The notes under the pieces are model-generated. The model had not been told where the DNA came from, searched no databases, and saw only the letters and a program-made list of their open reading frames with translations. 64,000 nt of DNA from Rhineura floridana (taxonomy: Eukaryota; Chordata; Lepidosauria; Squamata; Rhineuridae): contig NC_084499.1 of the NCBI RefSeq assembly GCF_030035675.1, positions 15,280,610-15,344,609 of the forward strand, given 5' to 3'. Both the position numbers and the translations under genes were made by a program. Shown one piece after another: positions 30,192 through 40,678 of the stretch (position 1 is the stretch's first letter; every line of letters starts with the position of its first letter).

Positions 30192-30904
30192 GGTATCAAT
30201 GCCTCTGAGATTAATACATACTCTTTTTCAGGTGCCGTCATACCTGACAAGATGCAATTATCTTTGCTGGGGGGGCAGGGGAGAAAGGTTGGGCGATCGC
30301 ATGTGCTCCATTCACTTTGGTGTTCTTTGAATAGGAAGTGGGTTGTTCTCCAGAGGTGCTCATCAGACATATGCTGCAGGGGGAGAGTTGCAAAACCCGA
30401 TTAATTTGGGGTAGAATCTTCATGTTGATGTTTGCAGATTCCGAGGGAAATGTTCTGGAAACGGGGGGAGGGGCGCCAATTTGCCAAACATGCAATTCTT
30501 TACAAGGGGGATGGGCCTTCCCAGGAATATTGTATAGATCTCGAGAAAACAGAGCTGGCAACAGGAACCTTTCTGCGGATCGGCGGATGGCTTTAAGAGA
30601 AAAATCTTGCATGCATGCTTTGAAGTTATGCTTCTTTTATCAACGCCCCTAGTCGCAGCCTTCCACAAAGCCGGTGAATTAATCCTAAAGATGCAAAACA
30701 TAGTTCATTGCTGTTTACTTCATTTCTGGGCCTCTGCATGCGGGTGCGCTTCAAAACTGCCTTCAAAATCTTTCATATGGGCTTCACTCTTCTCAGGAGT
30801 GAGGGTGGGAGATTCTCTCCGTTGTCAGACACTCACATAGCATCCGAGTTCATCTGCCTGCCCTCGATAAACAGACGTAGAGCCCATTCAGACATTCATC
30901 AGGT
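30099..30904. other. Low-repeat interval with a (TC)n run
   Basis: A (TC)n run occupies about 30151-30187. The rest, including CCCGATTAATTTGGGGTAG (near 30397) and CTTTAAGAGAAAAATCTTGC (near 30590), matches no family here. No exon is evident. Confidence 0.35.
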
Positions 30905-31107
30905 CAGAAACCTTAGGAACATAGGCAGCTGCCTTTTAGCAGTCAGACCATTGGTCCATCTAGCTTAGTATTGTCTACACTGACTGGCAGTGGCTCTCCA
31001 TGGGTTCGGATGGGTTCCCTCCCAGCCCTACTTGGAGATGGCGGGGGTTGAACCTGTGATGTTCTGCATGCAAAGCAGATGCTCTCCCACTGAGCTATGG
31101 CCTTCTA
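30905..31107 (-). mobile_element. tRNA-Ala-derived SINE, near full length
   Basis: On the minus strand the head reads GGCCATAGCTCAGTGGGAGA, GCATCTGCTTTGCATGCAGA and a B box GTTCAACCCCCGCC. The body includes GGAGAGCCACTGCCAGTCAG and the end GGCAGCTGCCTATGTTCCTA. This is one of the best copies in the window. Confidence 0.85.
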
Positions 31108-31586
31108 ATCAGGGTGGGTGGTGTATCCATGGTGTGGCTCCATGCCCCCATTGCCGTGCGACGAAAGCAGCGTGCAACCTGCATCTATGGGTGCCTCCAG
31201 ACTCTCTGTATTTTTGCAGGAGGGGTTCAACGGCGTACCGGGAACCCAGGCTTGCACAATTAAAGTGGATGAAAGCACTCTGTTGCCCTTGCACAACAAA
31301 CCCACTGCCATCCAATCTTCTGGGGCAAAAGTGCACTTTTCGTTGTGCAAGGAAGCCGAGCACTTAGCATCTGTGGGACTGTGGAGGGAGGGCTGAAATG
31401 AGGAAGATCGTGTTGATAAATAAGGCAACTGTTGCTAATCACTGCTGGAAGGAATATCTGATTAGAGACTTTTTGGGAGAATTACCAGCGATGGACATTC
31501 AAACAATGTGATGGACTGACTTCATCCAGAAACTACAGGATTCAATTTGAATTAATCTTCGATATTCATTTTGTGTAATGACATCT
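31108..31586. other. No gene called
   Basis: Several overlapping short frames on both strands (31105-31442) are shadows of one another and carry no motif. Confidence 0.3.
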
Positions 31587-31593
31587 TGTGTCA

Positions 31594-31660
<67 letters not shown>

Positions 31661-31985
31661 CCCAGCAGTCTCTGCTGACTTATGATTGTAAAACATACAA
31701 TATAAAACAAATTTTAAAACATACAATATAAAAACTTGAAATTCAAACAAAAAAAATGAAGGCAGCACACATCAAGGCCTAAAGGCCTGCATGAAAAGGA
31801 GGACCTTTGCCTGGCGCCTAAAAGGTGCATAGAGAAGGTGCCAGGAGGGCCTCCCTGGGGAGAGCATTCCACAACCGGTGGGGCCACCACTAAAAATGCC
31901 TGTTCTCATGTTGCCAACCTATATTATTATTATTATTATTATTATTAACAACAACAACAACAACAACAACAATAATAATAATAAT
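31587..31985 (-). mobile_element. LINE 3' end flanked by (ATT)n microsatellites
   Basis: An (ATT)n run of about 70 bp (31589-31660) abuts an L2-like 3' region read on the minus strand (31665-31915; GGGGAGAGCATTCCACAACC on the plus strand). A compound ATT/AAC/AAT run follows at 31922-31985. Microsatellites at both ends suggest growth from LINE tails. Confidence 0.5.
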
Positions 31986-32109
31986 ATGAAAACAATTTAG
32001 TTTTTGTAAAAGGACTTAAATCCATGCCTTTTCTCAGATGTATCAATTTCCCCCTCTTTAAATTGTGAACATTTGTTCTGAAGAAGAGGTCTATATAACC
32101 CCAAAGTGC

Positions 32110-32312
32110 TTTATAACCTAGGCAGTTTCCTACCACTGAGTCAGCCCATAGAACCATCTAACTCAGTCTTGTGTACACTGACCGGCAGCTTCTCTCCAGG
32201 GTTTCAGACAGGGTGTCTCTCCGGGCCCTACCTGGAGACGCCATCAGGGACTGAACCTGGGACCTTCTGTAGGCAACGCAGATGCTCTAGCAATGGCCCT
32301 TCCCCATAGCTG
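32110..32312 (-). mobile_element. tRNA-Ala-derived SINE
   Basis: The plus strand has CACTGACCGGCAGCTTCTCT, CTCCGGGCCCTACCTGGAG and GACTGAACCTGGGACCTTC, the body and B box in reverse. The head near 32300 is degraded. Confidence 0.7.
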
Positions 32313-32347
32313 TTATGGACATGGGAACCCCTGGTCAGTTCCAACAC

Positions 32348-32777
32348 CAGAGATGGAAGGATCTATCCATTTCGATTCTCTCAGTTTCTCACTGTTCTCA
32401 TCTTCAGTTTGATTCTCCACGGTTCTGCAGCAATTTACCATTTTTTTTAAAAAAAAATCCTCATGAAAATTCTTCAGCGTTTTAGTGTGGATTTCTCCCA
32501 ATAAATACATTTTTGTATGCAGTTTTGACAAATGTACATATTTTCTGTTGCAAGCAGCTTATCCTAATGCAATCCGCTTTGTGTGTTGTTTTCACCAGTA
32601 TATTCCCCTAATATATGCATTTTTGTCCATATTGCTTGGCTGGAGAACTGCATCACAAAATTTGGACAGGTGGAATTTGGAAGGATGGCTAAGTCTCGGT
32701 TCTCATGTTGTTTCAGAAAGTGCTTTGACCAATTCAGCTTTAAATGCAACCTGAATCGAATTTCTTCCCTGTCTCTA
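32348..32777 (-). mobile_element. hAT-like element family C with 8-bp target duplication
   Basis: It opens CAGAGATGGAAGGATC and ends near CCCTGTCTCTA. The flanking 8-mers TCCAACAC (32340-32347) and CCCAACAC (32778-32785) agree at 7 of 8. The interior holds TTCAGCGTTTTAGTGTGG, AACTGCATCACAAAATTTGG and TTTAAATGCAACCTGAATCG. Confidence 0.75.
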
Positions 32778-33144
32778 CCCAACACGTATCCAATGTCACT
32801 GACAATGTTTTTTAAAATAATAATAATGTGATTTCCAATATTTTTGGGGAGAGATCCTTTTGACCTAGACCTCTGTGCTTCTGCTGTGGAACCTCTGAAC
32901 AGTGCAGAGGATTCCGGGATTGTCCTTGGGAGGTCGTTTGGTTCAATAGAATACTGGTATCCAGGTGCTTCCAAGAACAAACCCAAAACTTCCTTGTGAA
33001 TTCACATGGCAGGGAAAGATTGTAGGTCTTTGGGGGAAATGTGTCCACCATATCTGATCTTCTCACTGGGGAGCTCTCCCCCGATAATCTTCCAAGGACC
33101 CCCAAAGTCCCCAACAACACATTTTGAAAGCCGCTGTGATTGGA
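32778..33144. other. No assigned feature
   Basis: There is no family match or motif in this interval. Confidence 0.3.
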
Positions 33145-33271
33145 TAGCCTTCTCCAATTTTGGGCCCACCGTGTTTTGGACTACACTTCCCATCAGCCCC
33201 AGCCACCATATGGCTGGGGCTGATGGGAATTGTAGTCCAAAACACCAGGAAGAGACAAGGTTGGGGAAGCT
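33145..33271. mobile_element. Hairpin element, family A
   Basis: The inner arms are a long near-perfect inverted pair: TTTTGGACTACACTTCCCAT on the left, mirrored as ATGGGAATTGTAGTCCAAAA, around the loop centre CCATATGG. The outer ends TAGCCTTCTCCAATTTTGG and CAAGGTTGGGGAAGC correspond. Confidence 0.8.
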
Positions 33272-33689
33272 TACAAAAGACCAACAAGATGCCTCGTCCT
33301 GAAATGCATCTTGTTCTTTCACCACGAGGTGGAGCTGTTGATACCTTACAAAAGCAGTCAAGGCACCTGCAAACTTTCCAATACTTGGATGTGCGCTGTG
33401 CCGAATGGCATGGCAAGCTGAAAAGCTGAAACTACAGGCTGAAATTGAAAGCTATATTCCAGTGAACAAAGGCAGCCGCAGACAATATTGGATAGACACT
33501 ACAGTTGTGGCATCAGAGGGGAGGAGGCAGTTTCACAATCTCCCTAACTTTATTAGCGTGCTGCCTCTTCACATTTGCTTCTTTCCTTGATCTGTATCTC
33601 TGCTGCCATTTAAAAGTGCAAAAACACCCAGGCATCTTCTTGTGGCAATCCCAGCCAATTAGGCCCATGCAGCTGTTTAAAAGGATTTT
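33272..33689. other. No gene called
   Basis: Short overlapping frames occur (33405-33590, 33505-33714) with no motif. CACGAGGTGGAGCTGTTGAT is not repeated elsewhere. Confidence 0.3.
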
Positions 33690-33835
33690 TTTTACTAGCC
33701 AGTCCTTTCAATGATTGTTATGTATTGTTTTAAAATGTGTTAATGTTGCTGTACACCACCCTGATGTTTTGTGAGATTTATTTATTTATTTATTTAACAT
33801 CCCACCCTTCCTCCCAGAAGGTGACCATTACTAAA
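33690..33835. mobile_element. Two opposed LINE tails, L2-like
   Basis: A plus-oriented tail (GTACACCACCCTGATGTTTT) at 33690-33775 meets a minus-oriented tail (CATCCCACCCTTCCTCCCAG) at 33776-33835, with a (TTTA)n run between. Confidence 0.5.
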
Positions 33836-33949
33836 TAAATAAAAATCAGGCATAGCAAAGTCAGCGTGATCACATCATAAAGCCAAAACAGAGTGAGGGT
33901 GCTCAGCACTGCCTTCCCTCTGAATAGGCTGCATTCTTCCTTCTGTCCC

Positions 33950-34205
33950 TGCCTTGCACCACGAGTGTTTTTGCCTAGCTGGAATGTGTCCTTGAGCATT
34001 GATCATGCCTCTTGCTTCTGTAGATGGAAGACAGAGAGGCATGTGTGAGTGTGTGCAGAAACTAGCCTACTGTACAAGAGTAAAATTTGCATGCGGTGCT
34101 CCACCGACCTTTGCCTCTGGCCCCACCCATTGCTGGCATGTGGTCCCCAGAAGGCAATGTGGCCCTTTGGATTGGAAAATGTTCTCCACCCCTGTCCTAA
34201 AGTAT
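33950..34205. mobile_element. DNA element family D
   Basis: GAAACTAGCCTACTGTACAA, CTCTGGCCCCACCCATTGC, AAGGCAATGTGGCCC and the end TGTTCTCCACCCCTG are shared with copies at 44.4, 47.4 and 55.7 kb. Confidence 0.6.
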
Positions 34206-34379
34206 TCATGATACTCATACCCTGTTCTCACATTGGGCGCCAGGTAATCACCCACCCAAGAGACTGACCTTGGATATTTCTGTACCTCTTTCACTTCAGC
34301 AAGGGAGCAGCTTCAGGTGCCGACAGACTATTCATTCCGCAACCTGCCTCTCCCACAAGTTCATTGCACCATTGGATGT

Positions 34380-34492
34380 CTCCAATGCTCATCCTACTCA
34401 GCGTAGACCCATTGAAATTAATGGACCCTAAGTTAGCCATGCCTATTAATTTAAGTGGGTCTACTCTGAACAGAATGAGCATTTGATGCAAC
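34380..34492. mobile_element. Hairpin element, family B
   Basis: The arms CTACTCAGCGTAGACCCATT and AAGTGGGTCTACTCTGAACA are inverted, around a spacer with CCTAAGTTAGCCATGCC. Confidence 0.7.
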
Positions 34493-34499
34493 CCAGAAT

Positions 34500-34925
34500 C
34501 CCCAAATCGTCTTCAGGAAATACCATGGGAGTTTGGACAGACCTGCTTGGCGGTCGTTCTGTCAGCGAGGTGGCCGTGCACCAAAAGAAAGGAATCCTTC
34601 CTGCCATTTTGCTTCATGTTGCTCATTTGCATTATTGATTACAGAAACTTTGCATCCCGGGCTTTCCGCATTAATGAACTGTGAGAGATGTACTAGCCGA
34701 GTGGCAGGAGGAGACATGATAATCCTCCTAATGGAGGAGAGGAGACCCTTTGGGGAGCAGCCACCAGGGGTCAAAGAAAGCAAAAGCTGAAGCAAGGAAT
34801 GTATAGCAGATGGAGCACCAGTTTAGGACCCTTGTTACGCTGCAACGTTCCCGTGTCAAACTTGTGCAAAGATCTGGGGGAGGCCTCAGTGTTGTTCCAG
34901 TACAGTTGTTGTCAACTTTTCCGCA
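34500..34925. other. Low-repeat interval
   Basis: No family match. ATTTGCATTATTGATTACAG (near 34625) is octamer- and homeobox-like but lies alone. No exon is called. Confidence 0.3.
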
Positions 34926-34927
34926 CC

Positions 34928-35390
34928 TGGGACCAGGGATGGAAAGATCTGTTGATTTTGGTTCTCTCAGTTTCTCACTTTTCTAATGTTAAATTCAGTC
35001 CTCTACATTTCTACAGCAATCGGCGATTTTTTTTTAAAAAAAAATACTTATGAATATTCTCCACCGTTTTAGTGCAAATTTCTTCAATAAGCACATTTTT
35101 GTAGGCAGTTTTGACAAAGGTACATCTTTTTGAAACCCGTTTCTCATCACTTCCTGCCTTTTTGCCTTTTATTTTCACTCATATATTCATTTTTATGCAC
35201 ACTCTCTCCTAATATATCCATTGTTATAAATATTGTTTAGCTGGCGAACTGCATCCCAAAATTCTAATAAAAGCGAATTTCGAAGGATGGCTGTGTTTCG
35301 GTTCTCATGGTGTCTCGGAAAGTGCGAATTTGATAAATTCTGCTTGAAATGTGAACTGAATTGAAATTCTCACCTAGAGAATGCTCTGGA
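34928..35390 (-). mobile_element. hAT-like element family C, near full length
   Basis: It begins CAGGGATGGAAAGATCTG and runs through AATATTCTCCACCGTTTTAG, GTAGGCAGTTTTGACAAAGG, GGCGAACTGCATCCCAAAAT and GAACTGAATTGAAATTCTC. It may be the best-preserved full copy in the window. Confidence 0.7.
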
Positions 35391-35407
35391 ACGGGGATAG
35401 TGAACAT

Positions 35408-35565
35408 TTAGTCCAGCATCCTGTTCTCACATCTATGGGAAACCCGAGTGTAACAGCACTCTTGCCTCCTGCAGTTTCCAACAACTGATATCCAGAGGCC
35501 TCTGACATAGCCATTGTGGCTAGTAGCCACTGATAGCCTTATCCTCCCTGCATATCTGTGAATTG
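35408..35565 (-). mobile_element. CR1 3' UTR fragment
   Basis: TTAGTCCAGCATCCTGTTCT, CAGTTTCCAACAACTGATAT and GGCTAGTAGCCACTGATAGC are CR1 3' landmarks in minus orientation. Confidence 0.75.
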
Positions 35566-36009
35566 CAGATATTGGCCAGATATTTATTCTACAGTTCTTA
35601 TGGGGCACTCCAGGTTTGAGTGGCCCTTAAAGGGAGATCACACATGTATTTGAGAAGCTAAGGTCTCATCCGCTGCTCCGTAGCAAACTCTGCTGCCCCA
35701 AAGCGGCCGGGCCAAGTTGAAATCCCAAGCCAATAGGAAAGAAGGAAACTGGCTCCCCGATATAAGTGGCCACTCCGTGTATGGATAGGGCTTTCATTAC
35801 TGCTGGGACTTGAGTGACATCGCAGCTGACATTAATAAGTGGAAGAGAGAAATTTAGGAGCCACAAAGGGGAGAGAGGAAGGGAAGGCGTCATGCAAAAA
35901 GTGCAGGAAAGCTGAAAGGATAAGCGGACATTCTGAAGCAAGGCCTGTGACTGAAATCCACAGTCATTGCCTCAGACTGTCCGCTTGATCTTCAGCTGTG
36001 GGACAAAGG
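35566..36009. other. No assigned feature
   Basis: The interval is of mixed composition. GAAAGAAGGAAACTGGC and CACTCCGTGTATGG are not repeated here. No gene is evident. Confidence 0.3.
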
Positions 36010-36570
36010 TGAATTGTTGCAAAACATCCCATCCCTATGGATTCAGCAGGTAGTCAAAACATTAGGCTGTGAATGTCAGATCAAGCTGTACATTTGTAAA
36101 AGGGTTAGAAGACAACGATGGCTCTCGGTACGATGTTGCTAGATCTTGCCCAGCTTGATACCTGAAGGTAGAGGATCTGGTACATTTCTTAAGGAAATGC
36201 CCCTTATATCTAGATCTCAGGACTCAATGCCTTGAACCTTTAATTGTAAGGATCAGTAGCAAATTCCCCTCTAAGTGTAAATCTGTTCCTACTGGCTGGC
36301 ACAGATTTACAACACATCATATCGTGTGGGGATTCTTATCAGCCAGATTTGTCAAATTGACTTTCAGAAAAAGGAAGTCGCTTATTGTTTAGACGATAAT
36401 ATATGTGAACATACATTGTTAAGATTTTGCAGGGGAATATTTTACAATCAGATTTTACAATGGTAAGGAATTCCCTATGTACCTGTTTTGCTGTTGTTTT
36501 ACTGTCGTTGTTGTGCGTATGTGTGGATGGCCTGATTGTTGATGAGCAATAAATTGAATTAAATGGAAAC
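36010..36570 (+). mobile_element. Unclassified LINE C-terminal fragment and 3' tail
   Basis: A frame from about 36167 to 36392 reads VEDLVHFLRKCPLYLDLR and later FTTHHIVWGFLSARF. The HFLxxCPxYxxLR pattern is common at the extreme C-terminus of vertebrate non-LTR retrotransposons. The tail CAATAAATTGAATTAAA (near 36548) fits such an element. It differs from the CR1, L2 and Bov-B copies in this window. The upstream polymerase is absent. Confidence 0.5.
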
Positions 36571-36574
36571 AACT

Positions 36575-36810
36575 ACATGACTGCATGCATACAGCACATT
36601 TAAAGCACATTTCATGCACATTCCTCCCTTCCCCCAAAATCAAATCCCAGGAACTGTAGTTTACCTCATACAGAGCTAGAATTCCCAGCACCCTTAACAA
36701 ACTACAGTTCCCATGATGCTTTTTGGGGGGGAGGGTAAATGTTCTTTCAATGTATGTTTAAATGTGTTTAAATGTGCTTTCAATGTATGGTGTGCGTGCG
36801 ACCTATTTCT
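36575..36810. mobile_element. Inverted-repeat element, family J
   Basis: The outer arms carry CATTTAAAGCACATTTCATG and AAATGTGCTTTCAATGTATG. The inner arms carry CCAGGAACTGTAGTTTACC and CAAACTACAGTTCCCATGAT. It is a foldback structure with no coding. Confidence 0.65.
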
Positions 36811-36914
36811 CATGAACGTTGTTGACACGACTGAAAAATGTTCCCTCTTTTTATGATTTAATTTTTCTTTCAAAAATGCTCATCCGTTCGCAGGGCTCAG
36901 CAGGAAGCCTCAGA

Positions 36915-37095
36915 AGAGAAGAAGGTGCCTTATCCTGAGTTGGACCATCGGTTCCTCTAGCCCATTACCATCCGCACTGGCTGGCGGCGGCTCTTCAAGG
37001 CTTCAGGCAGTGGTCTCCGTCTCCCCCAGTCTTACTTAGAGATGCCAAGGACTGAAGCTGGGAGCTGCTGCATGCAAAGCAAGTGCTCTTCCCAT
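36915..37095 (-). mobile_element. tRNA-Ala-derived SINE
   Basis: The plus strand has CCGCACTGGCTGGCGGCGG, TCTCCCCCAGTCTTACTTAG and GCATGCAAAGCAAGTGCTC, the body and tRNA-like head in reverse. Confidence 0.65.
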
Positions 37096-37097
37096 AG

Positions 37098-37406
37098 CAC
37101 GTAAGAACAGAACATAAGAAGGGTCTGCTGGATCAGGCCAGTGGCCCATCTAGTTTAGCCTCCTGTTCTCACAGATGCCCCAAAGGGAAGCCCCCAAGCA
37201 GGACCTGAGCACAACAGCAACTCTCCCTTCCTGTGATTTCCAGCAACTGGTATTCAGAAGCATCCTTCCTCCGCCTATGGAGGCAGAGCAGAGCCTTTGT
37301 GGGGAATAGCCACTGATAACCTTTTCCTCCATGAATCTGTCTAATCCTCTCAGAGAGCCATCCAAGTTGGTGGCGATCACTGCCTCCGATGGGAGCAAAT
37401 TCCCAT
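37098..37406 (-). mobile_element. CR1 LINE 3' part
   Basis: The terminus ACATAAGAAGGGTCTGCTGG is followed by the UTR. The end of ORF2 reads on the minus strand ATNLDGSLRGLDRFMEEKV. Confidence 0.8.
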
Positions 37407-37528
37407 AGTATGGGAAAAGGCATTAACAGGGATCTCATTCTCAACTCAGCAGCAAAAAAAAAAGAGGTTTGTGTGGTTGTGAATAACATGAAGGGACCCT
37501 GCACTTCTGAATTCGCCACTACACTATT
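37407..37528. mobile_element. Fragment of DNA element family E
   Basis: GGGATCTCATTCTCAACTC, AAGGGACCCTGCACTTCTG and CGCCACTACACTATTG match the right end of 21544-21912. Confidence 0.65.
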
Positions 37529-37779
37529 GTATAGCTTCAATTGTATGGAGGCCCACAACTCTCCCCACTTTGGCACACAAAAGACCAACCAGATATGTGA
37601 TTCCCCAACCATTAAAAAAAAAAATTCCACTGGCGCAGTAGGCACCTTTTGACTCAGCCCAGCATGACAGCATTCCGGAAGGGAGAAGTCTGGATTTATA
37701 GAAACCCCAGTGGCCGAAGACCATAAATAATGAGGCAGATTGCCCCTTGAAGGGCAGGGGAAATGGGGAAAGAGGGTTA
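37529..37779. other. No assigned feature
   Basis: A short frame on the minus strand (37524-37724) has no motif. Confidence 0.3.
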
Positions 37780-38215
37780 AAAGCCAGCGCTCTTTTGATC
37801 TAGCCGGCTGAATGCATCCTGCTAATAAATTGGTTAATTAAAAAAAGGGAGGGGGGATGCAAGAGATATTGTCCAGATTTCTCGGTTTATAAAAACAAAT
37901 AGGGTGCTTTTAAAAAAATATGTTTAGCGAACAGGAGAGGGAAAGGAAGAGCCCTGGGAATCACATGGTGGTTTGCAAGCTGAATCCCTTAATGACATCC
38001 TCATTAAAAAGGCTTCACTGCCAAATGCTGTTTGGCTTCGCCTTTGGAACTGTCTGCATTAATAATGAGGATCGGCACTTGGAAGCTATTTACATAAAGT
38101 ATTGTAGCCCTGTCATTGTTGGAGACAGCAAACACCACGCTGGTGCAGATAGTGGGGAGAGGGGGCAGCACGGGGTGGTGGGGAGAGAACTGGGGATTCG
38201 GTACTCCAAATGATC
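37780..38215. other. Low-repeat island, candidate conserved non-coding element
   Basis: No repeat matches. CTAATAAATTGGTTAATTAA (near 37813), CATCCTCATTAAAAAGGC, GTCTGCATTAATAATGAGG and TATTTACATAAAGTATTG are dense homeodomain-like cores, as in developmental enhancers. Function is inferred from composition only. Confidence 0.4.
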
Positions 38216-38344
38216 ACAGGAGCCGGCAACGTTTGGTTCAACTGCAAGACCAGACCAGGAAGGGCCTCATGGTTGCGTGAGCTCTTTAGTAAGAACCTTT
38301 CTCACGGGAGAAAGAAGTATTAGGAAGTGGAAGAGGACAGAACT

Positions 38345-38515
38345 GTTAGGGATGGGTGAGAATTTCGATTCAGTTCGCCTTTCAAGCAGAATTGATCAAA
38401 TTCACAAGTTCCGAAACAATATGAGAGCTGAAACACGGCCATCCTTCGAAATTCGCATCTATTAGAATTTTGGGAGGCAGTTTGCCAACTAAACAACATT
38501 TCCAAAAAGGGCCAT
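38345..38515 (+). mobile_element. hAT-like element family C, 5' part
   Basis: It begins TAGGGATGGGTGAGAATTTC and GATTCAGTTCGCC and breaks off after GCCAACTAAACAACATTT, where a family D element begins. Confidence 0.65.
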
Positions 38516-38820
38516 ATTCCCTCCTGAGCAACCTTCTGGGGGCCACCTGGGTGGGGCCAGAAGAAAAAGTGGTTGGAGAGACAAATATCAATCTTACCTT
38601 TATGCAGTAGGCTCGTTTCTACAAACCTCCCACTCCCCTCTCCATTCTCCATCCAGAGACGCAAGAGGCAGGATGAGGATTCAAGATGACAATGCACAAA
38701 AGAAGGTGTGAAGCAGGACCGGCGAGAGGATGTGGACCGAGGAGAGTCCCAGGGGCCATATAAAGAGCCCTGGAGGGCCGTATCTGGCCCAGGCCTGGAG
38801 TTCTCCACCCCGCTCTAGGA
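38515..38820. mobile_element. DNA element family D
   Basis: CTTCTGGGGGCCACCTGGG, GGAGAGACAAATATCAATC, CCATCCAGAGACGCAAGAGG and GGCCTGGAGTTCTCCACCCC follow the same order as 44386-44677. The left terminus abuts or truncates family C. Confidence 0.6.
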
Positions 38821-38937
38821 TCTGAAAAGTTCAGCCAATGGTAGCCAGATACCCTATTTCCTGCCCCATCCTACTGTGATGTCAGGGAAGCTCAACCAAT
38901 CACAGCCAGAGGCTTCACCACCACAAAATCACTAAGG

Positions 38938-39075
38938 CAGCCTTTCCCAACTAGTGGGCCACCAGATGTTGTTGGACCACAATTCCCATCTTTCCAGACC
39001 ATTGGCAATGCTGGCTGAGGCTGATGGGAGTTGTGGTCCAACAACACCTGGTGGCCCACTAGTTGGGAAAGGCTG
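38938..39075. mobile_element. Hairpin element, family A, with perfect 8-bp target duplication
   Basis: This 138-bp element starts CAGCCTTTCCCAACTAGTGG and ends with the exact inverse. The arms continue through GCCACCAGATGTTGTTGGAC with one mismatch, so the whole element folds on itself. CACTAAGG flanks it exactly at 38930-38937 and 39076-39083. The 8-bp duplication places it in the hAT superfamily as a non-autonomous element. It is the type copy for family A here. Confidence 0.95.
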
Positions 39076-39229
39076 CACTAAGGAGAATGTAGCAGACGAT
39101 CATTTATTATTCCTAACAGTAACCAAAGGAATCATGCACAGCACTGAATTATCCAGCCCACAGATGACAAAGGAGTCCTGAAATCCTTCCCAGCAGGGAC
39201 AGAAGCCAAAAGGAAAAAGGAACAAGGAG

Positions 39230-39560
39230 GTTTAGTGGCAGATCTTGAAAGTTTCCACTTGCTAATTGACAAAGGGTTTTAATTGGCGCCACCTCTTGCT
39301 AACAGCCACGGCGCCCTGCAAAATTAAGATTATCGAACAATTGACCTTCCTGGCACCTTTTTACACCCTTATCTTGGTTTGGCAGGACTTAACTGCCAGG
39401 TGCCAACACTTATCTTCCAATATTGCCCAGTTTCTTGGGTCATCCCGCTTGAATAATTCACCGAAGTTCGAGTACTGGTGTCTAATGGAGCAATTTCAGG
39501 TATTTATCGGCTAATGGAAAGGGGTTACGTCTTTAAACCACTCTAACAGCGCATATATCT
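39230..39560. other. Low-repeat island, candidate conserved non-coding element
   Basis: No family match. GGTTTTAATTGGCGCCACC, GATTATCGAACAATTGACC, CCCGCTTGAATAATTCACCG and CAGGTATTTATCGGCTAATG lie close together. CG dinucleotides are kept in AT-rich text. Confidence 0.4.
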
Positions 39561-39669
39561 AGGCTCATTTTCAGACAATATCTTTGACGTTCTTGGCGCG
39601 GGTTGATTGCTCCCATGCTGACATGCCTCCCTTGGAAGCGCCTAGACACACACCGCGGCAGGTGTGTTT

Positions 39670-39845
39670 TACAGCCCGAGGGCCACGTTCCCTTGTCGGC
39701 AATGTCCCAAGGGCCACATACCAATGCTGGAAAGGGCAGGAGGGGAGAGTGCTCTTACACTCACGGCACCTGGTTGGCCACTATGAGAGCAGGATGCTGG
39801 ATGAGATGGGCCACTGGCCGGATCCAGTGCATCCTTACGTAAACT
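39670..39845 (+). mobile_element. Family D remnant followed by a CR1 3' end
   Basis: A family D arm (CAGCCCGAGGGCCACGTTCC) at 39672-39722 joins a CR1 3' UTR piece (GGCACCTGGTTGGCCACTAT, GGGCCACTGGCCGGATCCAG) at 39725-39840. Confidence 0.65.
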
Positions 39846-40173
39846 CTGGCATTCGCTCCCATGAGTGATGGCCACCACCTTGGATGGCGTTCAAAAACTA
39901 TTAGACAATTTCATGGAGGGTAATGTGGTCAGTGGCTACTAGCCCCGATGGCTTTGCTCTCCACTGTGCCTCTGGATACCAGTTGCTGGGAGGCACAAGT
40001 GGGATGAGTTGCTGTTGTGATCAGGTCCTGCTTGTGGGGTGTCCCATTATGGCAGGTGGTTCTTAACCTGTGGTTCATGGACCTCCTGTGGGGGGTAGGA
40101 AAAAATCAGTTTCCAATGCAATAAACTAAATTTTATTTAATTATTCATTTATGGGGGTCCATAGCTTTCATTA

Positions 40174-40412
40174 GCCTATGGCCGTACTACCCTGAACACT
40201 CCTGATCTCGTCGGATCTCGGAAGCTAAGCAAGGTCAGGCCTGATTAGTACTTGGATGGGAGACCGCCTGGAATACAGGGTGCCACAGGCTTAGAGGAAG
40301 GCAGTGGTGAACCATCTCGGAATACCTCTTACCATGAAAACCCCATGAATATATCCAAAAGTTTCATAGGGTCGCCATAAGTCGTAATCAACTTGAAGGC
40401 ATATAACAACAA
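40174..40412 (+). mobile_element. 5S-rRNA-headed SINE, copy 1
   Basis: The first 120 bp follow 5S rRNA: CCTGATCTCGTCGGATCTCG, GAAGCTAAGCAAGGTCAGGC and TTAGTACTTGGATGGGAGAC. Then CTTAGAGGAAGGCAGTGG leads to a Bov-B-like tail GGTCGCCATAAGTCGTAATC, ACTTGAAGGCATATAACAAC. The 5S internal promoter explains transcription; the Bov-B tail explains mobilisation in trans. It is not a functional 5S gene. Confidence 0.85.
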
Positions 40413-40678
40413 ATGCATTTCTTAGCTGGACAACTGCATTGCAAAGTTCAGAGAAGGGTGAATTTCGAAGGACGCCGGTGTTTTGGTTCACGTATTATTT
40501 TAAAGTCTTTTGTTTTTAAGATGTTTTAGAGTGCTTTTAGTGTTTTTGTTTGTGTTCCTGGGTTTCTTCTGGGAGGAAGGGCAGGATATAAATTTAATAA
40601 ATAAACAAATAATAAATCTAGGGACCCAAGGTTGGGAAAAGCCAGTTTAAGTCACTTTTTAAGTTACCTTAAGTTGCT

